Source: Candidatus Helarchaeota archaeon (lineage in GTDB: Archaea > Asgardarchaeota > Lokiarchaeia > Helarchaeales > JABXJV01). Taken from it: 64,000 bases of DNA. Position 1 is the first letter of the stretch; the number at the start of each line of letters is the position of its first letter. The notes beneath the pieces were generated by a model. That model was given only the letters and a program-made list of their open reading frames with translations, was not told the DNA's origin and made no database searches. The position numbers were made by a program, and so were the translations under genes. The DNA lies in contig JABXJV010000057.1 in assembly GCA_013375355.1 (NCBI GenBank), positions 10,723 to 74,722 of the forward strand. The letters are read 5' to 3'. This document shows, piece by piece, positions 35,422 to 44,275 of the stretch.

Positions 35422-36558
35422 CTATTTTTGTTCTTTTATTTTTAAAATTGATTTAAGTTCCTCATGGAGTGATTCTTTCAAAGCATCTTTACTCTTTAGT
35501 TGGTCAAATTTTTCAGTACTTTTTATTTCAAGGGTGGTTTCCGGAGAAATTAGTTGAATTGTTTTTTTAAGATAGTCAATCCATTCTATCGTATTTTCAT
35601 TGGCTTTTTCAAGCGTTAAAAATCGGGATTCAATTGAAGATGTCAAATTAATTAATAAATTTAATACTTGTTCTAATGAAGATCCAAATTCTTTACCTTT
35701 TAGCCCCGCTGAACCGGTAATAATTAAATCACGAATTCCTTTTATTACGGTTTTGCTATCTCCCAGACTATTATAAATACTATAGGGGGTTACTTCATAT
35801 TCAAAATCTTTAAATTGAAATATTTCCTTGATTTCTTTTGATAGGAATTCAAATCTTTCTTTAATTTGTTCATCGTCTTTGATTTCAGGGTCTATTTTAT
35901 TTATTATAATTAGAAATCTAGGATTTTCTTTCAATAGCTCAATAATATGAGTAATTTCTTTAAGGTAATCCAACGATTTCTCAAATTTCCGGGGATCTTG
36001 AACATCTATAACATACATTAAAAATTGAATATTTATAAAGTATCTTTCTGCGTTTTGTATATATTCTTTCCTATAACTTTCTTGTCCACCCATATCCACC
36101 ATTACATATTTTAGACCTTTCCTATCATCAAATATTTGTTGATTTGCACCTATTGTTGGTGGTAATTGATCAAATATATCCAATTTTAATTTATCCTGAA
36201 TAATTCGGAATATTGCGGTCTTTCCTGCATTATCTAACCCTACAATTGAAATTTTTTTAGGTCCTAAAAACTCACCAATTTTACCTTCAGAAATCATTCT
36301 TGAAATAAACATCCATACATTTACATCGTATGGATCAACACCTAACACTTTTAATGTTAAAAATTTAGAGTCATCTATTTCCATTCCTACGAAATCTTCA
36401 ATTTTTCTTGCTTTCAATACATTATTCAGGGTAAAAGCTGCTTTATTACTGACTCCTTTAAAATGCGTCAGGTCTAATTTTAAAATATCTTTTAGATCTT
36501 TTATTTTTTCTGGGATATCAATAATATCTTTAAGCCTTTCTCGTATTGATTCATTCAA
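35422..36558 (-). CDS. HhH-like/Rag-Arf-type GTPase, array member 1
   Basis: 378 residues from TTG 36558, nine bases after AGGAGG; the ATG at 36567 is too close to it. Layout: residues 1-95 helical with an HhH-like unit (LTHFKGVSNKAAFTLNNVL; FLTLKVLGVDPYD), 100-275 GTPase, then about 100 helical residues ending in LHEELKSILKIKEQK. G1 GLDNAGKTA, switch I PTIGAN, G3 DMGGQ, G4 NKID (this copy keeps Asn), then YSIYNSLG. Shares IDVQDP with the other array members. The only one of the four with canonical NKxD. Neighbours: selD downstream on the same strand, 85 bases away, and three paralogues upstream. Confidence 0.9.
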   Translation of the reverse strand: MNESIRERLKDIIDIPEKIKDLKDILKLDLTHFKGVSNKAAFTLNNVLKARKIEDFVGMEIDDSKFLTLKVLGVDPYDVNVWMFISRMISEGKIGEFLGPKKISIVGLDNAGKTAIFRIIQDKLKLDIFDQLPPTIGANQQIFDDRKGLKYVMVDMGGQESYRKEYIQNAERYFINIQFLMYVIDVQDPRKFEKSLDYLKEITHIIELLKENPRFLIIINKIDPEIKDDEQIKERFEFLSKEIKEIFQFKDFEYEVTPYSIYNSLGDSKTVIKGIRDLIITGSAGLKGKEFGSSLEQVLNLLINLTSSIESRFLTLEKANENTIEWIDYLKKTIQLISPETTLEIKSTEKFDQLKSKDALKESLHEELKSILKIKEQK

Positions 36559-36589
36559 AAATACCATCCTCCTATATTATATTTTTTAA

Positions 36590-37732
36590 TTATTCTATTT
36601 TTCTCATTTTTAATAATTCTTTAAGTTCTGAACGAAGAGATTGTTTTAAAGATTGGGTTTCTTGTAATTTTTGGAATCCTTTAGGTGCTTCTAATTTTGT
36701 GGGAAGTTCAGTTGGAACTTTAGGTTGAGGTGTTTTTTTATACGTACTCCAATCTTTTAGGGTTTGTATTTTGTCTTCAATTTTTGAAAATCGTTCCTCC
36801 ATGGATGAACCCAAAGTGAGTACAATATTCATCATTTTTTCTAATGATTCAATAACAAAATCTTTTAATTCTTGAAATCCCTCTGAATCCGTACTTAAAA
36901 AATCGCGAATATCTCTAACTACAGTCTTATTATCCCCCAATGCATTGAAAATACTATAAGTTGTTATTTCATATTGGAACTCTTTATCTTGAAATATTTT
37001 ATTTACTTTCTTTATTAAAAATAGAATAGAATCTTGAATATCTTCTCTTTCTTTAATATCAGGGTCTACTTTGTGTATTATAACTAGAAATTCAGGATTT
37101 TCATTTAAAATGGACATAATTTTTATAATCTCTCCCAAATAATGTAAGGCTTCCTCGAATTTGTCCGGATCTTGGACATCAATTACAAATATTAGGAGCC
37201 CTACTTTAAGGAAATACTTTTCTGCATGTTGAATATACTCTTTTCTATAGGCTTGCTGACCTCCCATATCTAAGATCATATATTCAAAGCCAAGTTTTTC
37301 AATTATTTCTCTATTAACTCCTATTGTTGGTGCTAAGCTACCAAATAAATCTATATTTACCTTATCTTGTAACACATGCAGAATAGCTGTTTTTCCAGCA
37401 TTATCAAGACCCACAAGAGATATTTTTCTCGGACCGACATATTCTTCTATTTTTCCTTTATTAAGTACCCTTGAAATAAAAACCCATACATTTAAGTCAT
37501 ATGGGTTAATTCCAAGCAATTTCAAATTTATAAATTCTTCTTCATTGATTTTTCTCTTCGCTAGGTCTTTTATTGTTTTAACATTTAGCACTTTTCTTAA
37601 TACAGCAGCATCCTTAATACTAATGCCTTTGATGTGTGATAAATTAAGGTTTAAAATTCGATTAAGAGTTCTTACACTTTTTGGAATCTCTAGTAAATGT
37701 TCCAGCTTTTTTACTATTGAATAACCTTTCAT
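36590..37732 (-). CDS. HhH-like/Rag-Arf-type GTPase, array member 2
   Basis: 380 residues, ATG 37732 three bases after GGTGAT. Same build as its neighbours: HhH-like N-terminus (LSHIKGISIKDAAVLRKVL; LGINPYDLNVWVF), GTPase with GLDNAGKTA, PTIGVN, DMGGQQ, IIHKVDPD-type G4 (VIIHKVDPD), TTYSIFNALG, and a C-terminal helix LRSELKELLKMRK. HKVD in place of NKxD is the Rag/Gtr form. A Pro/Lys stretch before the tail (KTPQPKVPTELPTK) is a likely flexible linker. It ends 31 bases before member 1. Confidence 0.9.
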   Translation of the reverse strand: MKGYSIVKKLEHLLEIPKSVRTLNRILNLNLSHIKGISIKDAAVLRKVLNVKTIKDLAKRKINEEEFINLKLLGINPYDLNVWVFISRVLNKGKIEEYVGPRKISLVGLDNAGKTAILHVLQDKVNIDLFGSLAPTIGVNREIIEKLGFEYMILDMGGQQAYRKEYIQHAEKYFLKVGLLIFVIDVQDPDKFEEALHYLGEIIKIMSILNENPEFLVIIHKVDPDIKEREDIQDSILFLIKKVNKIFQDKEFQYEITTYSIFNALGDNKTVVRDIRDFLSTDSEGFQELKDFVIESLEKMMNIVLTLGSSMEERFSKIEDKIQTLKDWSTYKKTPQPKVPTELPTKLEAPKGFQKLQETQSLKQSLRSELKELLKMRKIE

Positions 37733-37858
37733 TTTATCACCAAAATATTCATCTAATCTTTACATTTATTTAATTCTATATAAAAATTTATTAGAATTTT
37801 AAAGACTATTTATCCTTAGGAACGAGTAGCTTCTTTGATTATTATTTAAAAACCTATT

Positions 37859-39055
37859 TTATATAAAGGGATTATCTAACATCTTTAATATTTCAGTTTT
37901 TTTCGATTTTAAGATGGATTTTAGCTCATTGCGAAGAGCATCGCTTAAAGTCTTAAAACTTTTTACTTTATCGGCTTCTGAAGATGGTTTTGTTTCTAAG
38001 GTGGGTTTTGGAGTAAATTCATAAGTTGTACTAAAATGTTCCATCCAATTTCTAAAGTTTTGCATTCCCACTTCAAGATTTGATAGCCTTTGTTCTACAT
38101 TTGAACTTAAATTTATCACTATATTTAGAATTCGTTCCATTGAACTTTTTAAAAGCACATCTTCTTTATGTTTATGCTCAACATCAGGAGATATCACCCC
38201 ACTGGTTATAAAATCACGAATTTCTTTTACTACTGTTTTATTATCTCCAATAAAATTAAAGATACTAAAGGTTGTTATGTCAAAAACAAAATTTTTATCT
38301 TTAAATAATTCAATAACTTTATCCCCTAAGTAATTAATCGAATCTTGAATTTCTTTAAAATCGGAAATGTCAGGATCCACTTTATGAATGATAATTAAAA
38401 ATTCCGGTTTTTCATTTAATAATTCTACAGTTTTAATGACTTCTTGTAAATATTTTAACGCTTCATCAAATCTTTTCGGATCTTGCACATCAATAACATA
38501 CATTAAAAATTCAACTTTAAGAAAATAGTCCTCAGCTTTTTGAATATATTGTTTTCTATAGGCTTCTTGTCCCCCCATATCGAGTAAAACATGCTTCATA
38601 CCATATCTTTGAATTATCTCATGATTTACCCCCACAGTTGGTGTTAATTTGTAAAATGTGTTTACATTAAGTTTATTTTGTAGAGAGTTTAATATTGCAG
38701 TTTTACCTGCGTTATCAAGACCAACAATTAAGGTTTTCGAAGGGCCTAAATACTTACTAATTTTTGCTTCAATTATCATTTTAGAGAAAAAAGTCCAAAT
38801 ATTTAAATCGAATTCACTTATGCCTAATGATTTCAACATTAAATATTCTTCTTCATTCACTTCTTTTCTTGCCAACTCTTCGATAGTCACAACATGTAAT
38901 ATATTTTTTAAGGTTGTGGCTATTTTTACATCGATTCCTTTAACATGAATTAAATCTTGTTTTGAAATTTCATTTAAAGTTCCTACTCTTTTTGGAATAT
39001 CAATAAAATTACTAAGTCTATCTCTCATTGATTTATCTAAAGGTGTTAATTCCAA
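37859..39055 (-). CDS. HhH-like/Rag-Arf-type GTPase, array member 3
   Basis: About 398 residues from TTG 39055, seven bases after GAAGGT (TTG 39070 also possible). N-terminal LIHVKGIDVKIATTLKNIL, then GLDNAGKTA, PTVGVN, DMGGQEAYRK, IIIHKVDPDIS and TTFSIFNFIG. The C-terminal helix is LRNELKSILKSKK, continued by TEILKMLDNPFI, which the others lack. Most similar to member 4, with which it shares TLIVGLDNAGK and IATTLKN. Between them lies a fossil of the kinase gene found upstream of member 4, recording the duplication. Confidence 0.9.
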   Translation of the reverse strand: MELTPLDKSMRDRLSNFIDIPKRVGTLNEISKQDLIHVKGIDVKIATTLKNILHVVTIEELARKEVNEEEYLMLKSLGISEFDLNIWTFFSKMIIEAKISKYLGPSKTLIVGLDNAGKTAILNSLQNKLNVNTFYKLTPTVGVNHEIIQRYGMKHVLLDMGGQEAYRKQYIQKAEDYFLKVEFLMYVIDVQDPKRFDEALKYLQEVIKTVELLNEKPEFLIIIHKVDPDISDFKEIQDSINYLGDKVIELFKDKNFVFDITTFSIFNFIGDNKTVVKEIRDFITSGVISPDVEHKHKEDVLLKSSMERILNIVINLSSNVEQRLSNLEVGMQNFRNWMEHFSTTYEFTPKPTLETKPSSEADKVKSFKTLSDALRNELKSILKSKKTEILKMLDNPFI

Positions 39056-39097
39056 AATATCTACCTTCAATAAAAATAATTATAATTTCCAATTTTT

Positions 39098-39176
39098 TTT
39101 CATAAATTTCAGTACTTTTGCCATAGAAGTCATGCCAGTTCTAGCTCCTACTTTTAGACAATTTAGAGCCCTAGCC
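39098..39176 (-). pseudogene. fossil 3' end of the PfkB kinase gene
   Basis: 79 bases roughly 80 percent identical, without gaps, to 40390-40468, the 3' end of the PfkB kinase gene. Read on the minus strand it encodes ARALNCLKVGARTGM and then TSMAKVLKFMK against AGALNCLKVGARTGM and TTMENVLKFMK. It stands upstream of GTPase member 3 in the same relation that the real kinase has to member 4, so a unit of kinase tail plus GTPase was duplicated. Confidence 0.9.
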
Positions 39177-39187
39177 TTTCTTCTTTT

Positions 39188-40321
39188 TTAATCAGTCAAT
39201 TTTTTCATTTTTAAAATGGACTTAAGCTCGTCACGAAGTGCTTGGTTTACAGGGTAATGTTTTTTTATTTTTCCCGATTCTTTGATCTTTCTTGTTGGAG
39301 GCTTCGGCATAGGTGCAATTTCACTTTTTCTAGCGTATTCCATCCATTGTCTAAAATTATCCATTCTAGTTTCAAGATTTGATAATCTTTGTTCCACCAT
39401 TGAACTTAAGTTAATTACTATGTTCATAATGCGATCTAATGATTCTGTTAATACAATGTCTTCTTTATGCTCGTGTCCTTTTCCTGTAGTTATGAAAGTA
39501 CGAATTTCTTTCACCATTGTTTTATTATCCCCAATAAGATTAAAGATACTAAAGGTTGTAATATCATAATCAAAGGGTTTGTTTTGTAAAGTTTCGTTAT
39601 ATTGATTTTTTAGAAGTTGAATAGAATTTTGAATTTCTGGTTTAGATTTAATATCTGGATCAACCTTATGTATAATTATTAAAATTTCTGGCTGTTCTTT
39701 TAATACCTCTAGCAAATTGATGATTTCTAGAAAATACTTTTGCGCTTCTTCAAATCTTTTTGGATCTTGGACGTCTATCACGAACATTATAAACTCAACA
39801 TTTATAAAATATCGCTCAGCATTCTGAATGTATTGTTTTCTATAGGTATCCTGGCCCCCCATATCGAGTAATATATGATCCATACCATATCTTTGGATCA
39901 TTTCGCGTTCAACTCCTAAAGTAGGAGACAATTTATCAAATGTATTTAAATCTAATTTATTTTGGATTGCATGAAGAATGGCAGTTTTTCCAGCATTATC
40001 AAGCCCTACAATTAATGTCTTAGCAGGACCAACCTTTTCCAACCTACCTTCAAGAATCATTCTACATAGAAAATTCCACAAATTTAAATTATAATCTGAA
40101 ATTCCTAACATTTTAAGCATTAGGAATTCTTCATCGGTTATTTTTTTCAGAGCTAATTGTTCAATTGTTTCAACGTGTAAAACATTTTTTAAAGTTGTAG
40201 CGATTTTGACATCAATACTTTTAAAATGAATTAAATCAAGTTTTACAAGTTCTTCTAAAGTTTTAATTGTTTCTGGTACATCTACAATGTTTTCAAGTTT
40301 CTCTTTCATTGATTCGTCCAA
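39188..40321 (-). CDS. HhH-like/Rag-Arf-type GTPase, array member 4
   Basis: 377 residues, TTG 40321 eight bases after GGAGG. N-terminal LIHFKSIDVKIATTLKNVL (HhH-like), GLDNAGKTA, PTLGVE, DMGGQDTYRK, IIIHKVDPDIK, TTFSIFNLIG, then a helical region and the tail LRDELKSILKMKK. First of the four genes in the direction of transcription, 41 bases after the PfkB kinase gene, and so possibly the founder of the array. Confidence 0.9.
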   Translation of the reverse strand: MDESMKEKLENIVDVPETIKTLEELVKLDLIHFKSIDVKIATTLKNVLHVETIEQLALKKITDEEFLMLKMLGISDYNLNLWNFLCRMILEGRLEKVGPAKTLIVGLDNAGKTAILHAIQNKLDLNTFDKLSPTLGVEREMIQRYGMDHILLDMGGQDTYRKQYIQNAERYFINVEFIMFVIDVQDPKRFEEAQKYFLEIINLLEVLKEQPEILIIIHKVDPDIKSKPEIQNSIQLLKNQYNETLQNKPFDYDITTFSIFNLIGDNKTMVKEIRTFITTGKGHEHKEDIVLTESLDRIMNIVINLSSMVEQRLSNLETRMDNFRQWMEYARKSEIAPMPKPPTRKIKESGKIKKHYPVNQALRDELKSILKMKKLTD

Positions 40322-40362
40322 AAAAAATCCTCCATTTTATAATATTAATTTTAATTGTTTTT

Positions 40363-41322
40363 TTATTTTTTATTTTTATTCGTATTTTCTTTCATAAATT
40401 TTAATACGTTTTCCATAGTAGTCATACCTGTTCTTGCACCTACTTTTAGACAGTTTAAAGCTCCAGCAGCATTTGCAAAATTGGCAATTTTGTCCAAGTC
40501 CCAACCCTTTAAATAACCAACACCAAATGCGGCATTAAATGCATCACCAGCACCAGTTGTATCTATTGGTTTTATATCATATGCATTGTATGTTTTTTGT
40601 TCAATTCTATCACCATTTCTCTTAGTTATCGAACAGCCATCGCCTCCTAAAGTGACTGCAATAATCTTTAAATTAGGCTTTTTTCCTAACAAAATCTTTG
40701 CTGCAACTGTTGGATCGTTTTTACCAGTTAGCTCCATTACACCCAGTTTTTGAGGAATTAAAATATCAACTAAATCGATAAATTTTTCAATTTCTTCATA
40801 TCCATATTGCACTGCTACCTGTTTTTCTAAATCGAAAGAAATTATAATCTCTGGATTTTCTTTTTTAGCCGCTTTTATTATATATTCTGAAACATTTTTA
40901 TGGATAGCAGTTGTGTGAATTAATTTTGCACCTTGAATAAGCTTTAAATCTATTTCATCTGGAACTTTAAGTTGAGTTTTAATCATATATGGACTTTGAA
41001 TAATTACTCGTTCTCCTTCATCTGTAACCATTATAAAATTTATAGCGGACCTCAAATCTTTTTTGATTTTTATTAGAGATGTGTCAACTCCTTCTATCTT
41101 AAAATTCTCTAATAGGATCTCCCCTTCTTGATCATCTCCTATAGCACCTACAAAACCTGCTTTACCGCCTAATCGCGCAACTCCAGTAATATAATTACCT
41201 GTTACTCCACCTGGAAGGTATGTATAGCTTTCTGCATCAATTTTTTCGTCCGGTTCTGGGAAATGTTTAATTTTTGCTATCATATCTAAAGCACAAGCAC
41301 CTATTCCAAGTATTTCAACCAT
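40363..41322 (-). CDS. PfkB-family carbohydrate kinase
   Basis: 319 residues from ATG 41322 (41334 also possible). N-terminal PGGVTGNYITGVARLGG binds substrate; the C-terminal DTTGAGDAFNAAFG is the PfkB signature with catalytic Asp and anion hole. Family members phosphorylate ribose, fructose, nucleosides or similar sugars. The SIS-domain hexuloisomerase gene lies directly upstream in the same direction, so a sugar-phosphate substrate is likely; ribokinase-like activity is a guess. A fossil of its 3' end lies at 39098. Confidence 0.9.
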   Translation of the reverse strand: MVEILGIGACALDMIAKIKHFPEPDEKIDAESYTYLPGGVTGNYITGVARLGGKAGFVGAIGDDQEGEILLENFKIEGVDTSLIKIKKDLRSAINFIMVTDEGERVIIQSPYMIKTQLKVPDEIDLKLIQGAKLIHTTAIHKNVSEYIIKAAKKENPEIIISFDLEKQVAVQYGYEEIEKFIDLVDILIPQKLGVMELTGKNDPTVAAKILLGKKPNLKIIAVTLGGDGCSITKRNGDRIEQKTYNAYDIKPIDTTGAGDAFNAAFGVGYLKGWDLDKIANFANAAGALNCLKVGARTGMTTMENVLKFMKENTNKNKK

Positions 41323-41431
41323 TTTTAAACACATTTTTATTATTTTTTAAACGAGATTTTCAATAATTTTTAATTTAAAATAGGTCTTAAAAATATTCCT
41401 TTAAATCTAACATCAAAAATTTTACAGTTAT

Positions 41432-41983
41432 TTATTCAACAGTTGCATGTCTTGCATGGATGTACTCCTCATCAATTTTTAATTCATCCATTATAACTCT
41501 TGCGATTGAATCAAATACTGCAAAGGCTGCAGTATCGAAAAGACTTGTATATGGTGCTAAGCTTTTTGTTTTTTCAACCTTTGTTTTGCTTTTTAAGTCT
41601 ATGATGATATCAGCCAATTTACCTATGGTACTGTCAGGATTTGAAGTAATTAAAACAAGTTTCCCTCCAATTTCTTTAGCTTTATTTACTAGTGCAACAG
41701 TGCTAACTGTTTCACCAGATCCCGATATTGCTATTAATATATCTTGATCTGTAAAACGATGAGTTATAGTATCACCAATAAAACATGCTTTTAATCCTAG
41801 ATGCATAAGGCGATGTGCAAATGTACGTCCCACAAGACCCGATCTACCAGCTCCATAGACGAAGGTCATTCGACAATAATGAATTAAGTTAGTAATTCCT
41901 TTAACATCATGTTCGTCAATTATTTCTGTTAATTTTTTAATATTATCTGCTATTTCAAGTATTGTATCATGAAAATTACCCAT
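41432..41983 (-). CDS. 6-phospho-3-hexuloisomerase-like SIS protein
   Basis: 183 residues. SIS fold with VYGAGRSGLVGRTFAHRL, ISGSGETVSTV and LITSNPDSTIGKLAD, then LGLKACFIGD, closely matching PHI of the ribulose-monophosphate pathway, which converts 3-hexulose-6-phosphate to fructose-6-phosphate. In archaea this pathway run in reverse supplies ribulose-5-phosphate. No HPS (hexulose-phosphate synthase) gene is in view. Followed by a PfkB kinase gene. ATG 41983 or TTG 41986. Confidence 0.88.
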   Translation of the reverse strand: MGNFHDTILEIADNIKKLTEIIDEHDVKGITNLIHYCRMTFVYGAGRSGLVGRTFAHRLMHLGLKACFIGDTITHRFTDQDILIAISGSGETVSTVALVNKAKEIGGKLVLITSNPDSTIGKLADIIIDLKSKTKVEKTKSLAPYTSLFDTAAFAVFDSIARVIMDELKIDEEYIHARHATVE

Positions 41984-42109
41984 CAAAGCTCACTCTCTTA
42001 TCAATTTTATTCTTTAAATAGTATTATGGTATGGATTATTAAAAACATTGTATTTAAAATTAAAATAAAAATGCTAATCAAACAAAATATAATAAAAAAA
42101 ATAAAGAAT

Positions 42110-43111
42110 TTATGTATTTTTACGAGCATATGTGCGTTCTGCGGTTTTCCAGCATATATTTTCTCGTGCTTTTTGGCTAAGTTCATCAAGAAAAGCATCA
42201 TAACGTTGAAGTTCTGGACCGATTTTTTCGAATTTAGTTACAAGGTCTGAACCAAGGCATATACGATCACTGAAATTTTCTGTTAGATGAATCCAATCTG
42301 CTTGAGGTTTGCCATTAGGGCATATTACAACATCATAAATTATCCAAGAGTAATCTACTACAAGTAGAGGATATTGATCTAATAGCCTTTCGATCATTTG
42401 ATGATAGAAGGGTACATTAAGTCGGCGTGAAATACCACAATGAGCTAGTATAAAGCGTGTCCGAGGAAAATCGCGAACCACTTCTTCAAACTCATAGAGA
42501 TATACGGGATAATCACTTTTGCTAACTGAAGTAATGTTTTGATGCATCAAAACGGGCAGGTCGTGCTCACCTGCATATTCATACACTGGCCATAACGCTT
42601 TATGGTTTGAGCGTGCGGTTTCTCCATACGTTAGTGCAGTAAGATCATCGTGTCGAAGTAATAATTCACCAATGCCTACGAATACATCAGAATATTGTTC
42701 TAATAAGTATTTTACATCACGAACTCCATATCTATCGCATGGATTAAAGCCACATACCAGTGGAAATAATCGTTTTCTCTGCTCTTTGGGCAGACTCCGA
42801 ACCATTTCAGCTACAATAACATCCGTATAGGCGTAATAATAACACCTAGAATCGTTAGCTAAGTAATAATTTGGTTGGTCTCTATCAAATTCACTCCACA
42901 TTTTGGATACTGGTAAGCCAAAAATTACTGCTTTCCCTACATTTGCACGATCCATAGCTTCTATTAGAGATTTTCCACCAGGAGTTTCTTGTATAAAGTT
43001 AACTACATGTAAATGTGCATCAAATATTGAATAATTACTTCCTTTAAGGGGTGTGAGTGAGCCAGGTTTACTTGGATCTCTTGTCCAAGTGGATATCAAT
43101 TCATTAGGCAT
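42110..43111 (-). CDS. amidohydrolase-family protein
   Basis: 333 residues. IFDAHLHVV (HxH), GIGELLL, VLMHQNIT, FILAHCGISR and CLGSDLV give the metal and catalytic residues of the amidohydrolase barrel, related to the COG2159 type. C-terminus AFLDELSQKARENICW then KTAERTYARK. ATG 43111 lies within the last codons of the upstream helical-repeat gene (8-base overlap), so the two are translated together. A pseudogene of a close relative lies on the opposite strand at 43952. Confidence 0.85.
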   Translation of the reverse strand: MPNELISTWTRDPSKPGSLTPLKGSNYSIFDAHLHVVNFIQETPGGKSLIEAMDRANVGKAVIFGLPVSKMWSEFDRDQPNYYLANDSRCYYYAYTDVIVAEMVRSLPKEQRKRLFPLVCGFNPCDRYGVRDVKYLLEQYSDVFVGIGELLLRHDDLTALTYGETARSNHKALWPVYEYAGEHDLPVLMHQNITSVSKSDYPVYLYEFEEVVRDFPRTRFILAHCGISRRLNVPFYHQMIERLLDQYPLLVVDYSWIIYDVVICPNGKPQADWIHLTENFSDRICLGSDLVTKFEKIGPELQRYDAFLDELSQKARENICWKTAERTYARKNT

Positions 43112-43856
43112 GTTTTACCTCCAAAACTTTTTCTAGATATTCAGCCTCATCAGCTTCAAGATATTTATGTAAATATTGCCAGCCATATTTATCCCTGATG
43201 ATTTTCCATAACTTTTCCTTTGTAAAATCATTCAATAACCTTTTACTAAGTTCACCAGGTAATGCTCTCAATAAATGAGCAAGATCTCGTCTGTCAATTA
43301 CAAGTTTTCCTACATCTTCCCATCCAAGCATACCGATCAAACCTTCTTGGCATTTTTGATCTAAAGAATGTAAAACTAGGCTCAATTCATAACCATTTTG
43401 AATAAGATGTTTTAGATAATCTACTCCTAGTGAATCAAGAACCATTTGATCGCAATTACCATATACCCATTCTAATACTTCACTAAGTTCTTCTGCTGAG
43501 CGAATCAATGTTTTTAATCCGTCCGAACCAAGGGTTTGGATAATTTTCTCTTCAACCTTGTAGTCGGATAGTGTGGCAAAAATATCACGCAAATTACCTG
43601 CTGATTGAACGGTTTTTACCAAATTTGAGCTAAGACCTTCAATTAAATAAACTTGATCATCGGGATTTAAAGACCTTATAACTTTATAGAGGTCCTCTGG
43701 ACCACTTATAATTTTGGCTAAGTGTGAATGAAGTTGTTCTAATACCATACGATCGCGATGCCCTTGTAATACATCTAGCGCAACCATTAGTTCTCCTGCG
43801 GTACCAATATCTGCAGTTTCTTTGTCTATTTTAATCTGATATCGTTTTATAACCAT
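43104..43856 (-). CDS. alpha-helical repeat protein coupled to amidohydrolase
   Basis: 250 residues built from seven or so units of about 32 residues with a recurring pattern LGxDxLKxLIxSAEELSxVL (for example LGSDGLKTLIRSAEEL and LGVDYLKHLIQNGYEL). This predicts a right-handed helical solenoid like HEAT or ankyrin arrays. No family name I can give. Its 8-base overlap with the amidohydrolase gene suggests a fixed-ratio complex, the repeat protein acting as scaffold or regulator. Confidence 0.7.
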   Translation of the reverse strand: MVIKRYQIKIDKETADIGTAGELMVALDVLQGHRDRMVLEQLHSHLAKIISGPEDLYKVIRSLNPDDQVYLIEGLSSNLVKTVQSAGNLRDIFATLSDYKVEEKIIQTLGSDGLKTLIRSAEELSEVLEWVYGNCDQMVLDSLGVDYLKHLIQNGYELSLVLHSLDQKCQEGLIGMLGWEDVGKLVIDRRDLAHLLRALPGELSKRLLNDFTKEKLWKIIRDKYGWQYLHKYLEADEAEYLEKVLEVKHA

Positions 43857-44275
43857 TTTTTTTACTCCAAAATTTTATTGATATTCTTTAATAGGTAAAA
43901 TAAATTTTATTAAACCATTAATCCAGAAAATCCTAACTCTTTATTGTAGACTAAAATTCTTTTTATGATGTATTCTTTGCTCAGCTTAGTGAGACAGCTC
44001 GTGCTAATATTTGTTGGCATACTCCAGAACGGATCTATAGCCGAAATAAGGGCAAAGTAAAACTAACTGAAACATCGCATGAATATCATGCATCTATTAC
44101 TGGTTATTAGAAGGAGAGTATCATTAGAACAATTAATAAAAAAGATTCTTATAAATCATAATACTGAAACGCCATAAAAATATCTTTTTTTTATTATTCT
44201 TTTAGACCTCAATAATAAAATACATGAATGATATAATAATATATAACAAGATCAATTAATAATGAGGAGACTGCC
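43857..44275. other. intergenic region with a pseudogene
   Basis: 419 bases between divergent genes. It holds the amidohydrolase fossil at 43952-44110; the rest is AT-rich and carries the promoters of both flanking genes. A Shine-Dalgarno GAGGAG lies at 44264-44269. Confidence 0.5.
43952..44110 (+). pseudogene. fossil C-terminus of an amidohydrolase
   Basis: An open stretch after a TAA at 43952 reads SFYDVFFAQLSETARANICW and HTPERIYSRNKGKVK, ending at TAG 44110. The intact amidohydrolase across the gap has RYDAFLDELSQKARENICW and KTAERTYARK at its C-terminus. So this is the tail of a related gene, on the opposite strand, with the rest lost. It lies 95 bases from the helical-repeat gene and head-on to it. 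Confidence 0.82.

Noticed and set aside
41969..42250. Open frame on the plus strand between the SIS and amidohydrolase genes
   Set aside because: It overlaps the amidohydrolase C-terminus in antisense and has no coding character.
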